A stretch of DNA of 64,000 bases, taken from NCBI GenBank assembly GCA_963726315.1, contig CAVSBZ010000001.1, positions 62,001 to 126,000 on the forward strand. The letters run 5' to 3'. A model generated the notes under the pieces. It was not told the DNA's origin. It saw only the letters and a program-made list of their open reading frames with translations, and searched no databases. The translations under genes and the position numbers were made by a program. Of this stretch, positions 1-9,329 are shown in pieces; position 1 is the stretch's first letter; each line of letters opens with the position of its first letter. This DNA comes from FEB-25 sp963726315 (lineage in GTDB: Bacteria; Chloroflexota; Anaerolineae; Anaerolineales; UBA4823).

Positions 1-749
1 GTAGCTAATCCAATCAGCGTGACCACCCCTCCCAGGGTATATCCCAGGAAGGTCATTGGGCGGAAGCCCAGGATTGCCAGGGTAATCGCTCCAAGCAATA
101 CCCCCCAGGCAAGGTTGATGGCGAAAACAACCAATCCATCTGGGAACAGGTGCGGCATCCCACTGCCCAAACCAAAACCCGCCGCGATCAGGGGCAGGTA
201 TAACGTATATGCCAACGCCACGCTTGGTGCGGCTGGACTGCGCTCGTGGTGTGCCATGGTCGCAGCAGTAAATATTGCCCCCACTGTGAGCACGATGAAG
301 TTGATCACCGAGAGCTCGGCATTCGAATATGCCTGGGTTAGCGAGGTTGGTACCCAGATCTGTCCCAGGATCCCCGCTCCATACCCCACCACAAACACCA
401 TGATGCTGCCGATGGCTAAAGCCACCAGACTGCGGGCGAAAAATTTATACGAGCCAACCACAGTCGCCAGGGAGAGACCGATCACCGGTGCCATCAATGG
501 AGCCAAGATTGCTCCAAGGACCAATACGACCGGAGAATCGAGCATGATGCCTAGGCTGAAGATGACCCCAGCAATCACGGAGAACAGGAAGAAATCGAAG
601 CTGGGTGAAGTGCGACGCCTCACCTGATCGAGAACGATGGCTCGCTCATCCACTTCAAGAGGTGCCAGCAAGCGGCGGGCGCGCCTACGCCGTGCCGGCG
701 GCAGCAAGTCGGGGTCGTCTGGGATATATTCAGACTTGGGAAGGCTCAT
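1..749 (-). CDS. DUF389 family membrane protein (C-terminus beyond left edge)
   Basis: About 249 residues are visible from an ATG at 749. A short charged N-terminus with an Arg run is followed by at least six hydrophobic segments. The first pair carries the family-type pattern 'SPVVLVLGAILAPLMAPVIG', in which a Gly/Pro-rich re-entrant stretch precedes the next helix; this is the hallmark of DUF389 (TIGR00341-like) integral membrane proteins, whose function is not established. The start overlaps the stop of the upstream HAD gene (ATGA), so the two are probably translated together. The C-terminal part lies outside the window. Confidence 0.8.
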   Translation of the reverse strand, partial: MSLPKSEYIPDDPDLLPPARRRRARRLLAPLEVDERAIVLDQVRRRTSPSFDFFLFSVIAGVIFSLGIMLDSPVVLVLGAILAPLMAPVIGLSLATVVGSYKFFARSLVALAIGSIMVFVVGYGAGILGQIWVPTSLTQAYSNAELSVINFIVLTVGAIFTAATMAHHERSPAAPSVALAYTLYLPLIAAGFGLGSGMPHLFPDGLVVFAINLAWGVLLGAITLAILGFRPMTFLGYTLGGVVTLIGLA

Positions 750-1216
750 TTACGTAAAGTAGCCACAATTCTGAGTGGTTTTTCGAGGATATCCAAGGCC
801 TCAAAGATATTACTTGCGAGCAGGTCTGCGCCAAGCAGGGTTTCCACGGCTGTCCCTTCGGGTGAAAGCACACAAATCCCCAGGGCGGCAGTCCGCAGCA
901 TGCCAGCATCATTGGCACCCTGCCCGATCGCTACGACCGTCTCAGCACCCAGCCGGGCGACATAACTTTCTTTTTGTTCGGCTTCATTCCCGGGGGTGAT
1001 ACGCACAGCCAGCAACCCCAGCCGTTGGTCGATGACGTCTTGTTTCCCGTGCGTGTCTGCCGTCAGCAGGTGCAGGGTCAGCCGGTCGTGCAGAGTAGAT
1101 AACCTGAGCTTCACACCTTCCAGGAGCTGTCCGTCCACCGCCAGGGTGCCATTGATATCACAAACTAGGTGCTGCAGCTGGATCATTCCACGACCTGGGA
1201 TGTTCAGCTCAATCAT
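746..1216 (-). CDS. HAD-superfamily protein, soluble P-type ATPase-like
   Basis: 156 residues. HAD motif I is present as DINGTL near residue 21 (the usual second acidic residue is Asn, as in P-type ATPase-like soluble members), motif II as LTADT, and the C-terminal GxGxND motif as GQGANDAGML. This fits the small soluble P-type ATPase-like phosphatases (COG4087 type); substrate unknown. An in-frame TTG lies six codons upstream, but the ATG at 1216 starts the folded domain and is preferred. No Shine-Dalgarno sequence is seen. The 3' end overlaps the DUF389 start by 4 nt, implying coupling. Confidence 0.75.
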   Translation of the reverse strand: MIELNIPGRGMIQLQHLVCDINGTLAVDGQLLEGVKLRLSTLHDRLTLHLLTADTHGKQDVIDQRLGLLAVRITPGNEAEQKESYVARLGAETVVAIGQGANDAGMLRTAALGICVLSPEGTAVETLLGADLLASNIFEALDILEKPLRIVATLRK

Positions 1217-1222
1217 GAGCTT

Positions 1223-1228
1223 ATTATA
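1223..1228 (-). promoter_or_regulatory. Perfect -10 hexamer placing transcription start at the HAD start codon
   Basis: A perfect TATAAT (minus strand) ends 6 nt before the ATG at 1216. If used, transcription would begin at or next to the start codon and give a leaderless mRNA, which agrees with the missing ribosome binding site. No convincing -35 hexamer is visible, so this is a weak call. Confidence 0.35.
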
Positions 1229-1278
1229 CCCCAAGGGGTTTTAACGGTTCCCGACCCCAACAACTCAATTCACCTACG

Positions 1279-1306
1279 TTGTAGTACAATACGCGCCGAC
1301 TATATT
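1279..1306 (+). promoter_or_regulatory. Sigma70-type promoter for the BMP-like lipoprotein
   Basis: TTGTAG (1279-1284), a 16-bp spacer and TATATT (1301-1306). A GTGGAG ribosome binding site follows at about 1307-1312, upstream of the TTG start at 1322. Confidence 0.5.
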
Positions 1307-1321
1307 GTGGAGTAGCTACCC

Positions 1322-2398
1322 TTGAGGCATTATTTTCGCAGCATAATTTACGTCCTTTTCCTGGTCTGCCTGGTACTTCAGCTGGCAGCGTGCGGAAGCA
1401 TTGCACCAACGGAAAAACCTTCCGCCACTCCTGCCCCCAGCCTGACGGCTACAACCATACCGACGCCCACGCTAACACCAACTTCCACACCGCAACCCCC
1501 TTTTGCGGTGCTGCTGGCTCCCCCTGGGGCTGACCAGGCGCAGGTTGACACACTTCAAGCTGCCCTGAATGACATCGTCGTCCAGGCTGGGCTGCAATGG
1601 CAGGTGAGACAGCAGCTGACGGTAGAAGACATGGTGCCAGCGATGCAACTGGTGGTGGCAGTCCCTCCTGACACCGGATTGGCGGAATTAATCGCCGCTG
1701 CTCCAGAAACACAATTCCTCGCAATCGGCATTCCCGGTTTACCGGCTGCACCCAACCTGACCACCATCGCCAACGATGGCGGCCGCCCAGACCAGCAGGG
1801 ATTCATAGCTGGCTCGATCGCTGCCATGCTATCGGAAGATTGGCGCGTAGGGGTGATCAGCGTATCAGACACAGTCGAGGGGCGTTCGGCCCGTACAGGT
1901 TTCCTTAATGGCGAGGTTTATTTCTGCGGTTTATGCCGGGCCGCCCGCCCTCCTTTCTACGAATATCCGATGTATTTTGAGCTGCCGGCCTCAGCCACCA
2001 GCGTTGAATGGCAGGAAGCCGCCAATTATATGGTCGACCACGAGGTCCGGACGGTTTACGTCTACCCCGGCGCGGGCGATGAAGCCATGTTATCCATCCT
2101 GGCAAATGCGAAGATCAATATCATCAGCAGCGGAGAACCTGCACCATCTACCAGCACAGCCTGGGTGGTCTCGCTAACCACAGACCCCATCCCACTCATT
2201 CAAGACCAGGTGGCAGGCTTGTTGGATGGCAGCATCTCGGGGGGACAGTCGCTGGTGGTTCCAATCCAATTTACGCAGGTTAACCCTCAAATCTTTTCCC
2301 CGGGCAAGCAGAGTTTAGCTCAGCAGATATTAACTGACCTGCAAGACGGGTTTATTGGCACCGGAGTGGATTTAACTACCGGGGAACAAAGTCCATAA
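1322..2398 (+). CDS. BMP-like substrate-binding lipoprotein
   Basis: 358 residues starting at TTG. The signal peptide ends in the lipobox LAAC (Cys24), followed by a Pro/Thr-rich linker (about residues 30-60) that tethers the protein to the membrane surface. The rest has an alternating alpha/beta pattern like periplasmic-binding folds, with weak resemblance to the BMP family (for example 'DQQGFIAGSIAAML', the place where BMP proteins have DDQAGFLAG). It is more diverged than the two other BMP proteins nearby. Probably binds a small ligand, perhaps a nucleoside; the ligand cannot be read from sequence. The start is chosen because the hydrophobic signal follows at once and no ATG is near. Confidence 0.7.
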   Translation: MRHYFRSIIYVLFLVCLVLQLAACGSIAPTEKPSATPAPSLTATTIPTPTLTPTSTPQPPFAVLLAPPGADQAQVDTLQAALNDIVVQAGLQWQVRQQLTVEDMVPAMQLVVAVPPDTGLAELIAAAPETQFLAIGIPGLPAAPNLTTIANDGGRPDQQGFIAGSIAAMLSEDWRVGVISVSDTVEGRSARTGFLNGEVYFCGLCRAARPPFYEYPMYFELPASATSVEWQEAANYMVDHEVRTVYVYPGAGDEAMLSILANAKINIISSGEPAPSTSTAWVVSLTTDPIPLIQDQVAGLLDGSISGGQSLVVPIQFTQVNPQIFSPGKQSLAQQILTDLQDGFIGTGVDLTTGEQSP

Positions 2399-2510
2399 TG
2401 GAATGGATGTACTCAAACCATTACCGAGATGCCTGCTTCTTGTGTACAATTAATATCATTTTAGCGATGCGCTAACCCGACTCTCAAAATAACACTCCGA
2501 GGAGATTGAT

Positions 2511-3545
2511 ATGTACACGAAGTTGTCTTCTGTGATGGCTCTCCTCATATCCGCAACGTTGTTATTGACAGCCTGCCAGAGACAGGTGACCACAGAGTTT
2601 GATTGTCCCAAGCCGGAGGTGTTATGTGTCGGGCTTGTCACAGGGCTCGGAGGGGTCAATGATAAGTCATTCAACCAGAGTTCCTGGGAGGGTGTGCAGA
2701 AGGCACAGAGCGAGAAGGTGGCAGATGGGGTGCGATATATCGAAACGATTGATGCCAAGGATTTTGAAAAGAACATTGCCACACTCGTTGAAGCTGGATA
2801 CGATATTATTGTGACCGTTGGAGCACCCAACAATGAAGCTACAACCAGCATGGCTAAAAAATATCCTGACACTTTGTTTGTGGGTGTAAACCAGCAACAG
2901 ACTGAAGTATTACCCAACCTGGTCGGCCTGGTTTTCCATGATGATCAGGCGGGGTTTCTGGCGGGCGCACTGGCGGCCCAGATGACGGAAGCCGGAACCA
3001 TTGGCGGTGTCTTCGGATCGGAGGCAGTGCCCCCGAGCAGTGCTTTCCAGGAAGGCTTTGAGGCTGGCGCCAGGTATATCAACCCACAAATCAAACTTAT
3101 TGACACGAATTACACCAACGGTTCGGAGATGACCTCCACCGACGCCAGATGGGGTGCCAGAACGGCTTCTGAGGCAATCCAGGAGGGTGCTGACGTGGTC
3201 TTTGGCACCGGTGGTAAGACAGGCATTGGTGCTCTGATTGAAACTGCCAGCTATAAAGGTCGGTATTGCATCGGCGTTGACACCGACCAATGGGAAACAC
3301 TCCCAGAAGCACACCCATGCCTGATCTCCAGTGCCATGAAGATGGTCGCCCCGGGGGTGTTCGACATCATCAAGCTGACCAAAGAGGGTGCCTTCCCCAG
3401 CGGGAACAACTTTGGGGCGTCTGGTCTGGCACCCTACCATGACTTTGATAAGGTCATCCCGCAGGATGTCAAGGATAAAAACAGCCAGATTGCTGTTGAT
3501 CTGACGAGCGGATCCATTACCACCGGTTACAATTCAGGCGAGTAA
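2511..3545 (+). CDS. BMP family ABC transporter substrate-binding lipoprotein
   Basis: 344 residues. Lipobox LTAC with Cys22, then a mature domain with the BMP/Med signature: 'GGVNDKSFNQSSWEG' near the N-terminus, 'DDQAGFLAGALAAQM' in the middle, 'GVDTDQWE' and a C-terminal 'GLAPYHDFD'. BMP proteins deliver nucleosides or related purines to ABC importers. A GAGGAG ribosome binding site sits 6 nt before the ATG. It converges on the permease operon at 3670-9068 and could be an alternative binding protein for that importer, which has its own BMP protein at its head. Confidence 0.9.
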   Translation: MYTKLSSVMALLISATLLLTACQRQVTTEFDCPKPEVLCVGLVTGLGGVNDKSFNQSSWEGVQKAQSEKVADGVRYIETIDAKDFEKNIATLVEAGYDIIVTVGAPNNEATTSMAKKYPDTLFVGVNQQQTEVLPNLVGLVFHDDQAGFLAGALAAQMTEAGTIGGVFGSEAVPPSSAFQEGFEAGARYINPQIKLIDTNYTNGSEMTSTDARWGARTASEAIQEGADVVFGTGGKTGIGALIETASYKGRYCIGVDTDQWETLPEAHPCLISSAMKMVAPGVFDIIKLTKEGAFPSGNNFGASGLAPYHDFDKVIPQDVKDKNSQIAVDLTSGSITTGYNSGE

Positions 3546-3621
3546 TTTAGTAATTTATACACATGATTTCAGCTTACATCCAGGATGAGCTTTTATTCAT
3601 GGAGCATTCCGAAAATCAAAG

Positions 3622-3648
3622 AGTCCGCTGAGGTTGACTCAGCGGACT
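3622..3648. terminator. Bidirectional terminator between convergent BMP genes
   Basis: Perfect 11-bp stem (3622-3632 with 3638-3648) and a 5-nt loop in the gap between the plus-strand BMP gene and the minus-strand permease. On the minus strand it is followed by a T-rich run. Confidence 0.75.
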
Positions 3649-3669
3649 TGAATGTACGAATAAAATAGA

Positions 3670-4938
3670 TCATTCCTTTTGATAAGGCACACCGTCAGCT
3701 GCCGGCATCCTCGAACGCCCCACAAACCCAGATAATACAATCATGGTGGCGATATACGGAGCCATAGCCAGCAATTCCACCGGGATACCAATCTGTAGAA
3801 TCGATAACTTCTCTTGCCAGGAGTCGAAGAAACCGAAAATCAAGGCTCCCAGGTAAGCTCCACCAGGCATCCAGTTTCCGAAAATCATTGCGGCAAGTCC
3901 AAGGAAACCTTTCCCAGCTGATATGCCCTCGGAAAACTGCCCGGCTACGCCAAGGCTGATATAAGTTCCAGCCAACCCTCCGATAGCCCCAGAAATTAAC
4001 ACACTGATGTAACGTGTCCGGAAGACGTTGATCCCCAGCGTATCGGCTGCTTTGGGATGCTCACCTACTGAGCGAACGCGCAAACCCCAGCGGGTTCTAA
4101 AAAACAGGACTTGAGTGATGATCAACAACGCCCACAGCAGATAAATGAGCGAGCTCTGATTAAATATAACTGGTCCGATGACCGGGATGCGCCACAGCGC
4201 TAAAACCTGCAACGAGGGGATGGCGCCGGGAGGTGAATTCAATTGTTCCGGGTAGACATCCAATAAAAGACGGGTCAGATAAGAGGTAATCCCCAACCCA
4301 AGGATAATAAGCACGGTACCACTGATGATCTGGTTCACCCGATATTTAATGGATAGGACGGCATGCAAAGCACCCATGAGCATACCAGCCAATATGCCTG
4401 CGATCACTCCGATAATCAGGTTCTGGGTCAAACTTGCGATTACAACCGAAACGAAGGCACCCATCAACATCATGCCCTCGATACCTATATTTACCACGCC
4501 TGATCGCTCACTATAAATGCCTGCCAGAGCGGCCAAGGCGATGGGCGTGGCGCGTATAACGCTGCTGACCAGCATGCCGGTTAAGTTCAGCGATTTCCCG
4601 TGGGTAGCCCAGATGAGAAATCCAAAAACCAGCGCAACGGCGGATAAACCAACAAAAAGTGAAACCTTTTTACTACCCGTTACGATTTGAACGATCCCCA
4701 ATACGGCGGTAAGAAAGGCTAAAACAAAAAGAGAAATACTCGTCGGTAATACCAAATCTGGAGCCGCAATCGTCACCCCGGCACGCTGGCTGGTTAAAAC
4801 AAACGTTGAAATTTCTCCTGCAGCATTCAACCCCAACAGGAAGAGCAAGACGGCGATCACCAGCGAAATACTACCAGCAATCAGGCTTTGTGAGCTGCGG
4901 ACCTTGGGTTGGGCTTGGGTCAATGCACTTTCTGCCAT
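3670..4938 (-). CDS. ABC transporter permease, BMP/nucleoside importer (second permease)
   Basis: About 422 residues, polytopic, of the BPD_transp_2 type (as in RbsC, NupQ/YufQ). The conserved core 'RSGVVNIGIEGMMLMGAF' is present, with 'GEHPKAADTLGIN' (cytoplasmic EAA-like loop) and 'ISGAIGGLAGTYIS' after it. The ATG at 4938 has a GAGGAG site 6 nt upstream; an upstream start would overlap the preceding gene and lacks one. It pairs with the permease at 4949-6238 and the ATPase at 6267-7817. Last gene of the operon, closed by the hairpin at 3622-3648. Confidence 0.9.
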   Translation of the reverse strand: MAESALTQAQPKVRSSQSLIAGSISLVIAVLLFLLGLNAAGEISTFVLTSQRAGVTIAAPDLVLPTSISLFVLAFLTAVLGIVQIVTGSKKVSLFVGLSAVALVFGFLIWATHGKSLNLTGMLVSSVIRATPIALAALAGIYSERSGVVNIGIEGMMLMGAFVSVVIASLTQNLIIGVIAGILAGMLMGALHAVLSIKYRVNQIISGTVLIILGLGITSYLTRLLLDVYPEQLNSPPGAIPSLQVLALWRIPVIGPVIFNQSSLIYLLWALLIITQVLFFRTRWGLRVRSVGEHPKAADTLGINVFRTRYISVLISGAIGGLAGTYISLGVAGQFSEGISAGKGFLGLAAMIFGNWMPGGAYLGALIFGFFDSWQEKLSILQIGIPVELLAMAPYIATMIVLSGFVGRSRMPAADGVPYQKE

Positions 4939-4948
4939 GGTTATCTCC

Positions 4949-6238
4949 TCAGGACGAAATCTGACTTTCCTTGGCAACTAACTTTTCTCTCTGTTCCTTG
5001 GTTTTTATCCGGTATAGACTGCGGATAATTTCAGGTGCAGCCACAAATACGATAATCAAGCCCTGGATGATTTTAATAATCTCTATCGGTACTCCGACTG
5101 TAGCTTGCATTTGCGCTGCTCCACCTTGCAGGAAGCCAAACAGAAAGGCAGCGAGCACCACTCCCAAAGGATGGCTGTTGCCTAATAAGGCTAAAGCGAT
5201 CGAATCAAAACCGTAACCAGATGAAAACGCCCGTACCATGCGGTGCTCCACGCCCAGAACCTGATTGGCACCGGCCATGCCTGCCAGGGCACCGCTCAAG
5301 CTCATGGTAAGCACGATGATCACAGCAATGCGAATACCCGCATAACGAGCAGCACGTGGGTTTGCACCGGCCATACGGATTTCAAGGCCGCGGGGTGTCT
5401 TCCATAGGAACCAATAAACTACATATGCCATAATTAAAGCGATAATTAATCCCAAATGGACGCGCACAGGTGCTGGAAGAAAAGTTGGTAACCAGGCAGA
5501 TGGTAATACATCTGGGGTGATAGGCATCCGATCAGGCCTGGACATCGGTCCTTGAAGGAGGTAATCAGCTAAGCGGAACGCGATGTAATTCATCATAATG
5601 GTGTTGATCACCTCATGCGCTCCAAAGCGGGCTTTGAGGAAACCAGGGATTGCTGCCCATATCGCCCCAGCCAGAATAGCAGCCAACAGAGCTAATGGCA
5701 AGTGGATGATCCAGGGCAAACCTTTAATCGCATAGCCTACAAAAGCGGCTGCCAAGCCACCAACAAAGATCTGACCTTCGGCACCAATGTTGAATAATCC
5801 GCCTCGGAAACCCAGAGCCACTGCCAGACCAGCAAAGATATACGGCGTAGTAAGCATCAGGCTCTCCCCAATAGGCCTGAGAGCCCTTAACAGAGGCAGC
5901 GAAACTCCGGTTTGAATCCAAACTTTAAACCCATTAATGATCTCGGTGGGACTGCCAAATGCGCCCACAAACAAGGCTGCATAGGCATTCCAGACCGTCT
6001 CGATGGTGATTTTGATGGCTTCCCAGGGCGCCTGGAAGAATTGCCGCCAGGCTTCTCTAACTTCAGGGGTGGATATGGCAATAATCACCCCTCCCACCAG
6101 CATGGCGGTAAAGATCGCCAGGATCGGGATCAGGACGGTATCTCTTGCACCTCTACGCACAAAGATGCGTTGGATCAAAGTGCGCTTCTCTGGTGGTGGA
6201 GTGGGAGTTTGTTGAGTAGATTCAGGCTTATCGCTCAA
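4949..6238 (-). CDS. ABC transporter permease, BMP/nucleoside importer (first permease)
   Basis: 429 residues starting at TTG, with AGGAGG placed 5 nt upstream, which decides the start. Proline-rich cytoplasmic N-terminus, one anchor helix near residue 40, then the BPD_transp_2 core with 'RGGLFNIGAEGQIFVGGL' and the loop 'GANPRAARYAGI'. Forms a heterodimeric channel with the next gene. The longer N-terminus and first periplasmic loop are as in NupP/YufP-type permeases. Confidence 0.9.
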   Translation of the reverse strand: MSDKPESTQQTPTPPPEKRTLIQRIFVRRGARDTVLIPILAIFTAMLVGGVIIAISTPEVREAWRQFFQAPWEAIKITIETVWNAYAALFVGAFGSPTEIINGFKVWIQTGVSLPLLRALRPIGESLMLTTPYIFAGLAVALGFRGGLFNIGAEGQIFVGGLAAAFVGYAIKGLPWIIHLPLALLAAILAGAIWAAIPGFLKARFGAHEVINTIMMNYIAFRLADYLLQGPMSRPDRMPITPDVLPSAWLPTFLPAPVRVHLGLIIALIMAYVVYWFLWKTPRGLEIRMAGANPRAARYAGIRIAVIIVLTMSLSGALAGMAGANQVLGVEHRMVRAFSSGYGFDSIALALLGNSHPLGVVLAAFLFGFLQGGAAQMQATVGVPIEIIKIIQGLIIVFVAAPEIIRSLYRIKTKEQREKLVAKESQISS

Positions 6239-6266
6239 AGGTGCCTCCTATCCCTTGGAGTAGGTT

Positions 6267-7817
6267 TCAACTTGAAGGTCCGGCTGCGGGCGATTCTGGC
6301 TGCTTAGTCTCCGTGACGCCAGCCATCAACAAACCCAGCTGTTCCCGGGTGGCATCTTCAGCATTTAAGATTGCCAGGATCTCGCCGGCAAATATCACCG
6401 CGATCCGGTCAGACAATGAGAGAATTTCATCCAGCTCTGTCGATACCAATAAGATGGCACAACCTTCGTCGCGCTTCTTGATGATCTGGCTGTGGATATA
6501 TTCTATAGAGCCGACATCGAGACCACGCGTGGGTTGTGAAGCTACCAACAGCTTGATGGGACGCGAAAATTCACGTGCCACGATCACCTTTTGCTGGTTG
6601 CCTCCAGACAGGTTCGAAACCGGAACAGAAATGCTGGGAGTACGAATATCAAATAATTCCACGCGCTCCCTGGCTGCCTTATCAATCTCATCTTGTTGCA
6701 GGTTCATGCCTTTGGAAAACGGTGCTTCATAATAGGTGTTCAGCACCAGGTTATCTGCCACCGAAAAAGCCAGTACCAATCCATCGCGCTGGCGATCTTC
6801 AGGCACATGCGCTGAACCGATCTCCCGTATTTTACGCGGGGATACGTCTTTAAGCGGTTGACCCAGGAAGCTAATCTGTCCTCGTTTGAAGGGGCGTAGA
6901 CCGGTCAAAGCTTCCACCAGCTCGGTCTGACCATTGCCTTGCACACCCGCCACCCCCAGCACCTCACCCGCCCTTACCTGGAAATCAATGCATTTGACCA
7001 CTTCCAACTTGCGATCATCCAAGACGCTTAAATCTGATACTTCAAGAACAACTTCCCCGGGCTTTGCCGGTGTTTTTTCTACAGTTAGCAAGACAGTGCG
7101 ACCGACCATCATACTGGCCAGCGATTCGAGCGTTGCCTCATCGGGCGTGGTTGTACCAACCACCTTCCCAAGGCGTAACACAGTGATATGATTGGCAATT
7201 TCTAGAACTTCATTCAACTTGTGGGAAATAAAAATGATGGAGATGCCCTGTTCTATCAGCGAGTGAATCACCTTGAATAAATCCTCAACTTCTTGAGGGG
7301 TCAACACCGCAGTGGGCTCATCGAGAATGAGGATATCTGCATGGCGATACAAGACCTTGATGATTTCCACGCGTTGCTGCAAGCCAACAGGCAAATCTTC
7401 AACCAATGCATTCGGGTCGACCTTTAAGCCAAACCGTTCAGATATCTCCCGAATTTCCTTCGCCACAGTCTCACGATCTAAGAAGATACCGGCTTTGGTC
7501 TTCTCAATCCCAAGCATCACATTCTCGGTGACCGTAAACACGGGCACCAGCATAAAGTGCTGGTGAACCATACCAATGCCGAGATCAATCGCGTCGCGGG
7601 GATCGTGGATTTCTACCTTATTACCCCGGATGATAATTTCGCCCTCATCCGGAGTATATAAGCCGTACAGAATGTTCATCAGGGTAGTTTTGCCTGCGCC
7701 ATTCTCACCGAGCAAAGCAAGGATTTCCCCCTGCTCGAGCTTTAAATCGATGTGGTCATTGGCCAGGACGCCGGGAAAAGATTTGGTTACACCCTTTAAC
7801 TCTAATACAGGTGGCAT
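6267..7817 (-). CDS. ABC transporter ATPase with two nucleotide-binding domains, BMP/nucleoside importer
   Basis: 516 residues, double ATPase of the RbsA/NupO class. Domain 1 has Walker A GENGAGKTT (37-45) and Walker B 'ILILDEPTAVLTP'. Domain 2 has the degenerate P-loop 'GVQGNGQTE' usual in this class, the signature LSGGNQQK and 'LLVASQPTRGLDVGS'. Energises import through the two downstream permeases. AAGGAG sits before the ATG. The 28-nt spacing to the next gene is tight, while a hairpin separates it from the binding-protein gene upstream. Confidence 0.93.
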   Translation of the reverse strand: MPPVLELKGVTKSFPGVLANDHIDLKLEQGEILALLGENGAGKTTLMNILYGLYTPDEGEIIIRGNKVEIHDPRDAIDLGIGMVHQHFMLVPVFTVTENVMLGIEKTKAGIFLDRETVAKEIREISERFGLKVDPNALVEDLPVGLQQRVEIIKVLYRHADILILDEPTAVLTPQEVEDLFKVIHSLIEQGISIIFISHKLNEVLEIANHITVLRLGKVVGTTTPDEATLESLASMMVGRTVLLTVEKTPAKPGEVVLEVSDLSVLDDRKLEVVKCIDFQVRAGEVLGVAGVQGNGQTELVEALTGLRPFKRGQISFLGQPLKDVSPRKIREIGSAHVPEDRQRDGLVLAFSVADNLVLNTYYEAPFSKGMNLQQDEIDKAARERVELFDIRTPSISVPVSNLSGGNQQKVIVAREFSRPIKLLVASQPTRGLDVGSIEYIHSQIIKKRDEGCAILLVSTELDEILSLSDRIAVIFAGEILAILNAEDATREQLGLLMAGVTETKQPESPAAGPSS

Positions 7818-7880
7818 AGCATTCTCCTTATTTCATACTGACTGTAGAGAAGGAGACATCACGAAAATCCAGAATTATGT

Positions 7881-7911
7881 GTCAGGCGGTGCTAGGATTG
7901 CACCGCCTGAC
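7881..7911 (-). terminator. Strong hairpin between binding-protein gene and ATPase gene
   Basis: Perfect 12-bp stem (7881-7892 with 7900-7911) and a 7-nt loop, 27 nt after the BMP stop codon. There is no T-run, so it is more likely an mRNA-stabilising or partial read-through element that keeps the binding protein in excess over the membrane subunits. Confidence 0.6.
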
Positions 7912-7937
7912 AAAGGTTATCGAATATTATCCTTGTA

Positions 7938-9068
7938 CTATTTGTAGAGTCCGGCAGGGCACCAATCGGGGGTTGAGATACAACCCGTGTCTGCCAGCTC
8001 ACCGGAAATGATCTTTGCCTTGAGGGCTTCAATCTCGGCTTTCAGGTCTGCGGGAACCTTGCTATCAAGGTCATGATAGGGGGCAATGCCCACGCCACCA
8101 TTCGGCAGGTCGCCGATATAGTTGGTGCAGCCTTGGAACTTGTTATCAGCCACATCTCCAATCACAGCGGCGGCAGAGACATCCATGACCTTCAAAACAC
8201 TGGTCAGGATGACATCCTGGACGCCTGACAGCGAAACGTAGCCATCCGTGTCCACCCAGATGCCGTAGCCACCGCGCTCGCGTGCCACGTCAAAGCCTGG
8301 GATACCGATTTGACCACCGACGGGCATGAATATATCAGCGCCTTCGTCGAAAAGCGATTGAGTGGCTTCCTTGCCCTTAACCTGGTCCTGGAAATCACCT
8401 GTGAAGACGCCTTCACCGGTGGCATTATCCCAGCCGAGCAGCGTGACAGACGTGCCATGGGCTGCATTGTAAGCTTCCATGCCTGTCTGGAAACCAACCA
8501 TGAAGATAGTCACGGTCGGGATCTTTGCTCCACCGAAGGTACCAATCTTACCAGTTTTGGACATGCCAGCCGCCAGGTATCCAGCAAGGTAGCCTGCCTG
8601 GTCGGTTTTGAAAGCCTGTCCCATGACGTTGGGGATGCATGGGTCATATGAGTAGTCGAAGATGGTGAAGTTCGTGTTGGGATACTGAGGGGCTACCTTG
8701 GCCAGGGCATCACCCAGGAAGAACCCAGCCGCCTGCACCAGCTGATAGTTCTCTGAGCCAAAAGTGGTCAGGTTAGGTACATAGTCAGCGTCTGAATTTG
8801 ACACAATGTACTTGGTCTCGCAGCCGTATGTCTTGCAGCCCGCTTCAATACCATTCCACTGGGTCTCGTTGAAGCTTTTATCACTGATACCGCCGGTATC
8901 GGTGACGAAGCCCACTTTGAATGGTGCAGCTGTAGGCGCAGCTGTGGGTGGAACCGCGGTTGGGGCCGTGGGTTGTGTTGGAGCCGCGGTTGTGGCTGCC
9001 CCGCCGCATGCTGAAAGCAGCACGGAGGCAATTATTAAAACTGCCACTAAAAATGATAGTTTCTTCAT
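7938..9068 (-). CDS. BMP family substrate-binding lipoprotein, head of importer operon
   Basis: 376 residues. Lipobox LSAC, Cys21, followed by an Ala/Pro/Thr linker to about residue 48, then the BMP fold: 'DTGGISDKSFNETQWNG', 'FKTDQAGYLAGYLAAGM', 'GIWVDTDGY' and 'GIAPYHDLD'. Several extra Cys pairs in the mature domain suggest disulfides. A GAGGAG site precedes the ATG. First gene of the operon and followed by a strong hairpin, the usual design for high expression of a binding protein. Ligand probably a nucleoside or purine; not provable here. Confidence 0.93.
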   Translation of the reverse strand: MKKLSFLVAVLIIASVLLSACGGAATTAAPTQPTAPTAVPPTAAPTAAPFKVGFVTDTGGISDKSFNETQWNGIEAGCKTYGCETKYIVSNSDADYVPNLTTFGSENYQLVQAAGFFLGDALAKVAPQYPNTNFTIFDYSYDPCIPNVMGQAFKTDQAGYLAGYLAAGMSKTGKIGTFGGAKIPTVTIFMVGFQTGMEAYNAAHGTSVTLLGWDNATGEGVFTGDFQDQVKGKEATQSLFDEGADIFMPVGGQIGIPGFDVARERGGYGIWVDTDGYVSLSGVQDVILTSVLKVMDVSAAAVIGDVADNKFQGCTNYIGDLPNGGVGIAPYHDLDSKVPADLKAEIEALKAKIISGELADTGCISTPDWCPAGLYK

Positions 9069-9129
9069 AATGCAATCTCTCCTCTTCTCGTTTTGGGTTT
9101 AGGATATAGGGTGGCTAAACGCCAGTATA

Positions 9130-9158
9130 AGTTTAGCACACAGACTAAAGATTTGCAA
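9130..9158 (-). promoter_or_regulatory. Promoter of the BMP importer operon
   Basis: On the minus strand: TTGCAA (9153-9158), 17-bp spacer, TAAACT (9130-9135); an overlapping TATACT lies at 9124-9129. This leaves a leader of roughly 55 nt before the ATG at 9068. The rest of the 304-bp gap up to 9372 shows only the inverted repeat at 9330-9360. Confidence 0.5.
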
Positions 9159-9329
9159 TGTGATTTTTTACATATATGCGATAGGCACCTCCTTGAGCGG
9201 TTGGTAGAGCCGATGGTATCGGGATTGAACGACTGTGGATGAAACCAAACTGGGTAATCCCTGGCATAAGCGTTTAATGTATCCACCCTTTGACATGCTT
9301 GAGGAGTCTTTATAAGCGGAATTGGGTGA

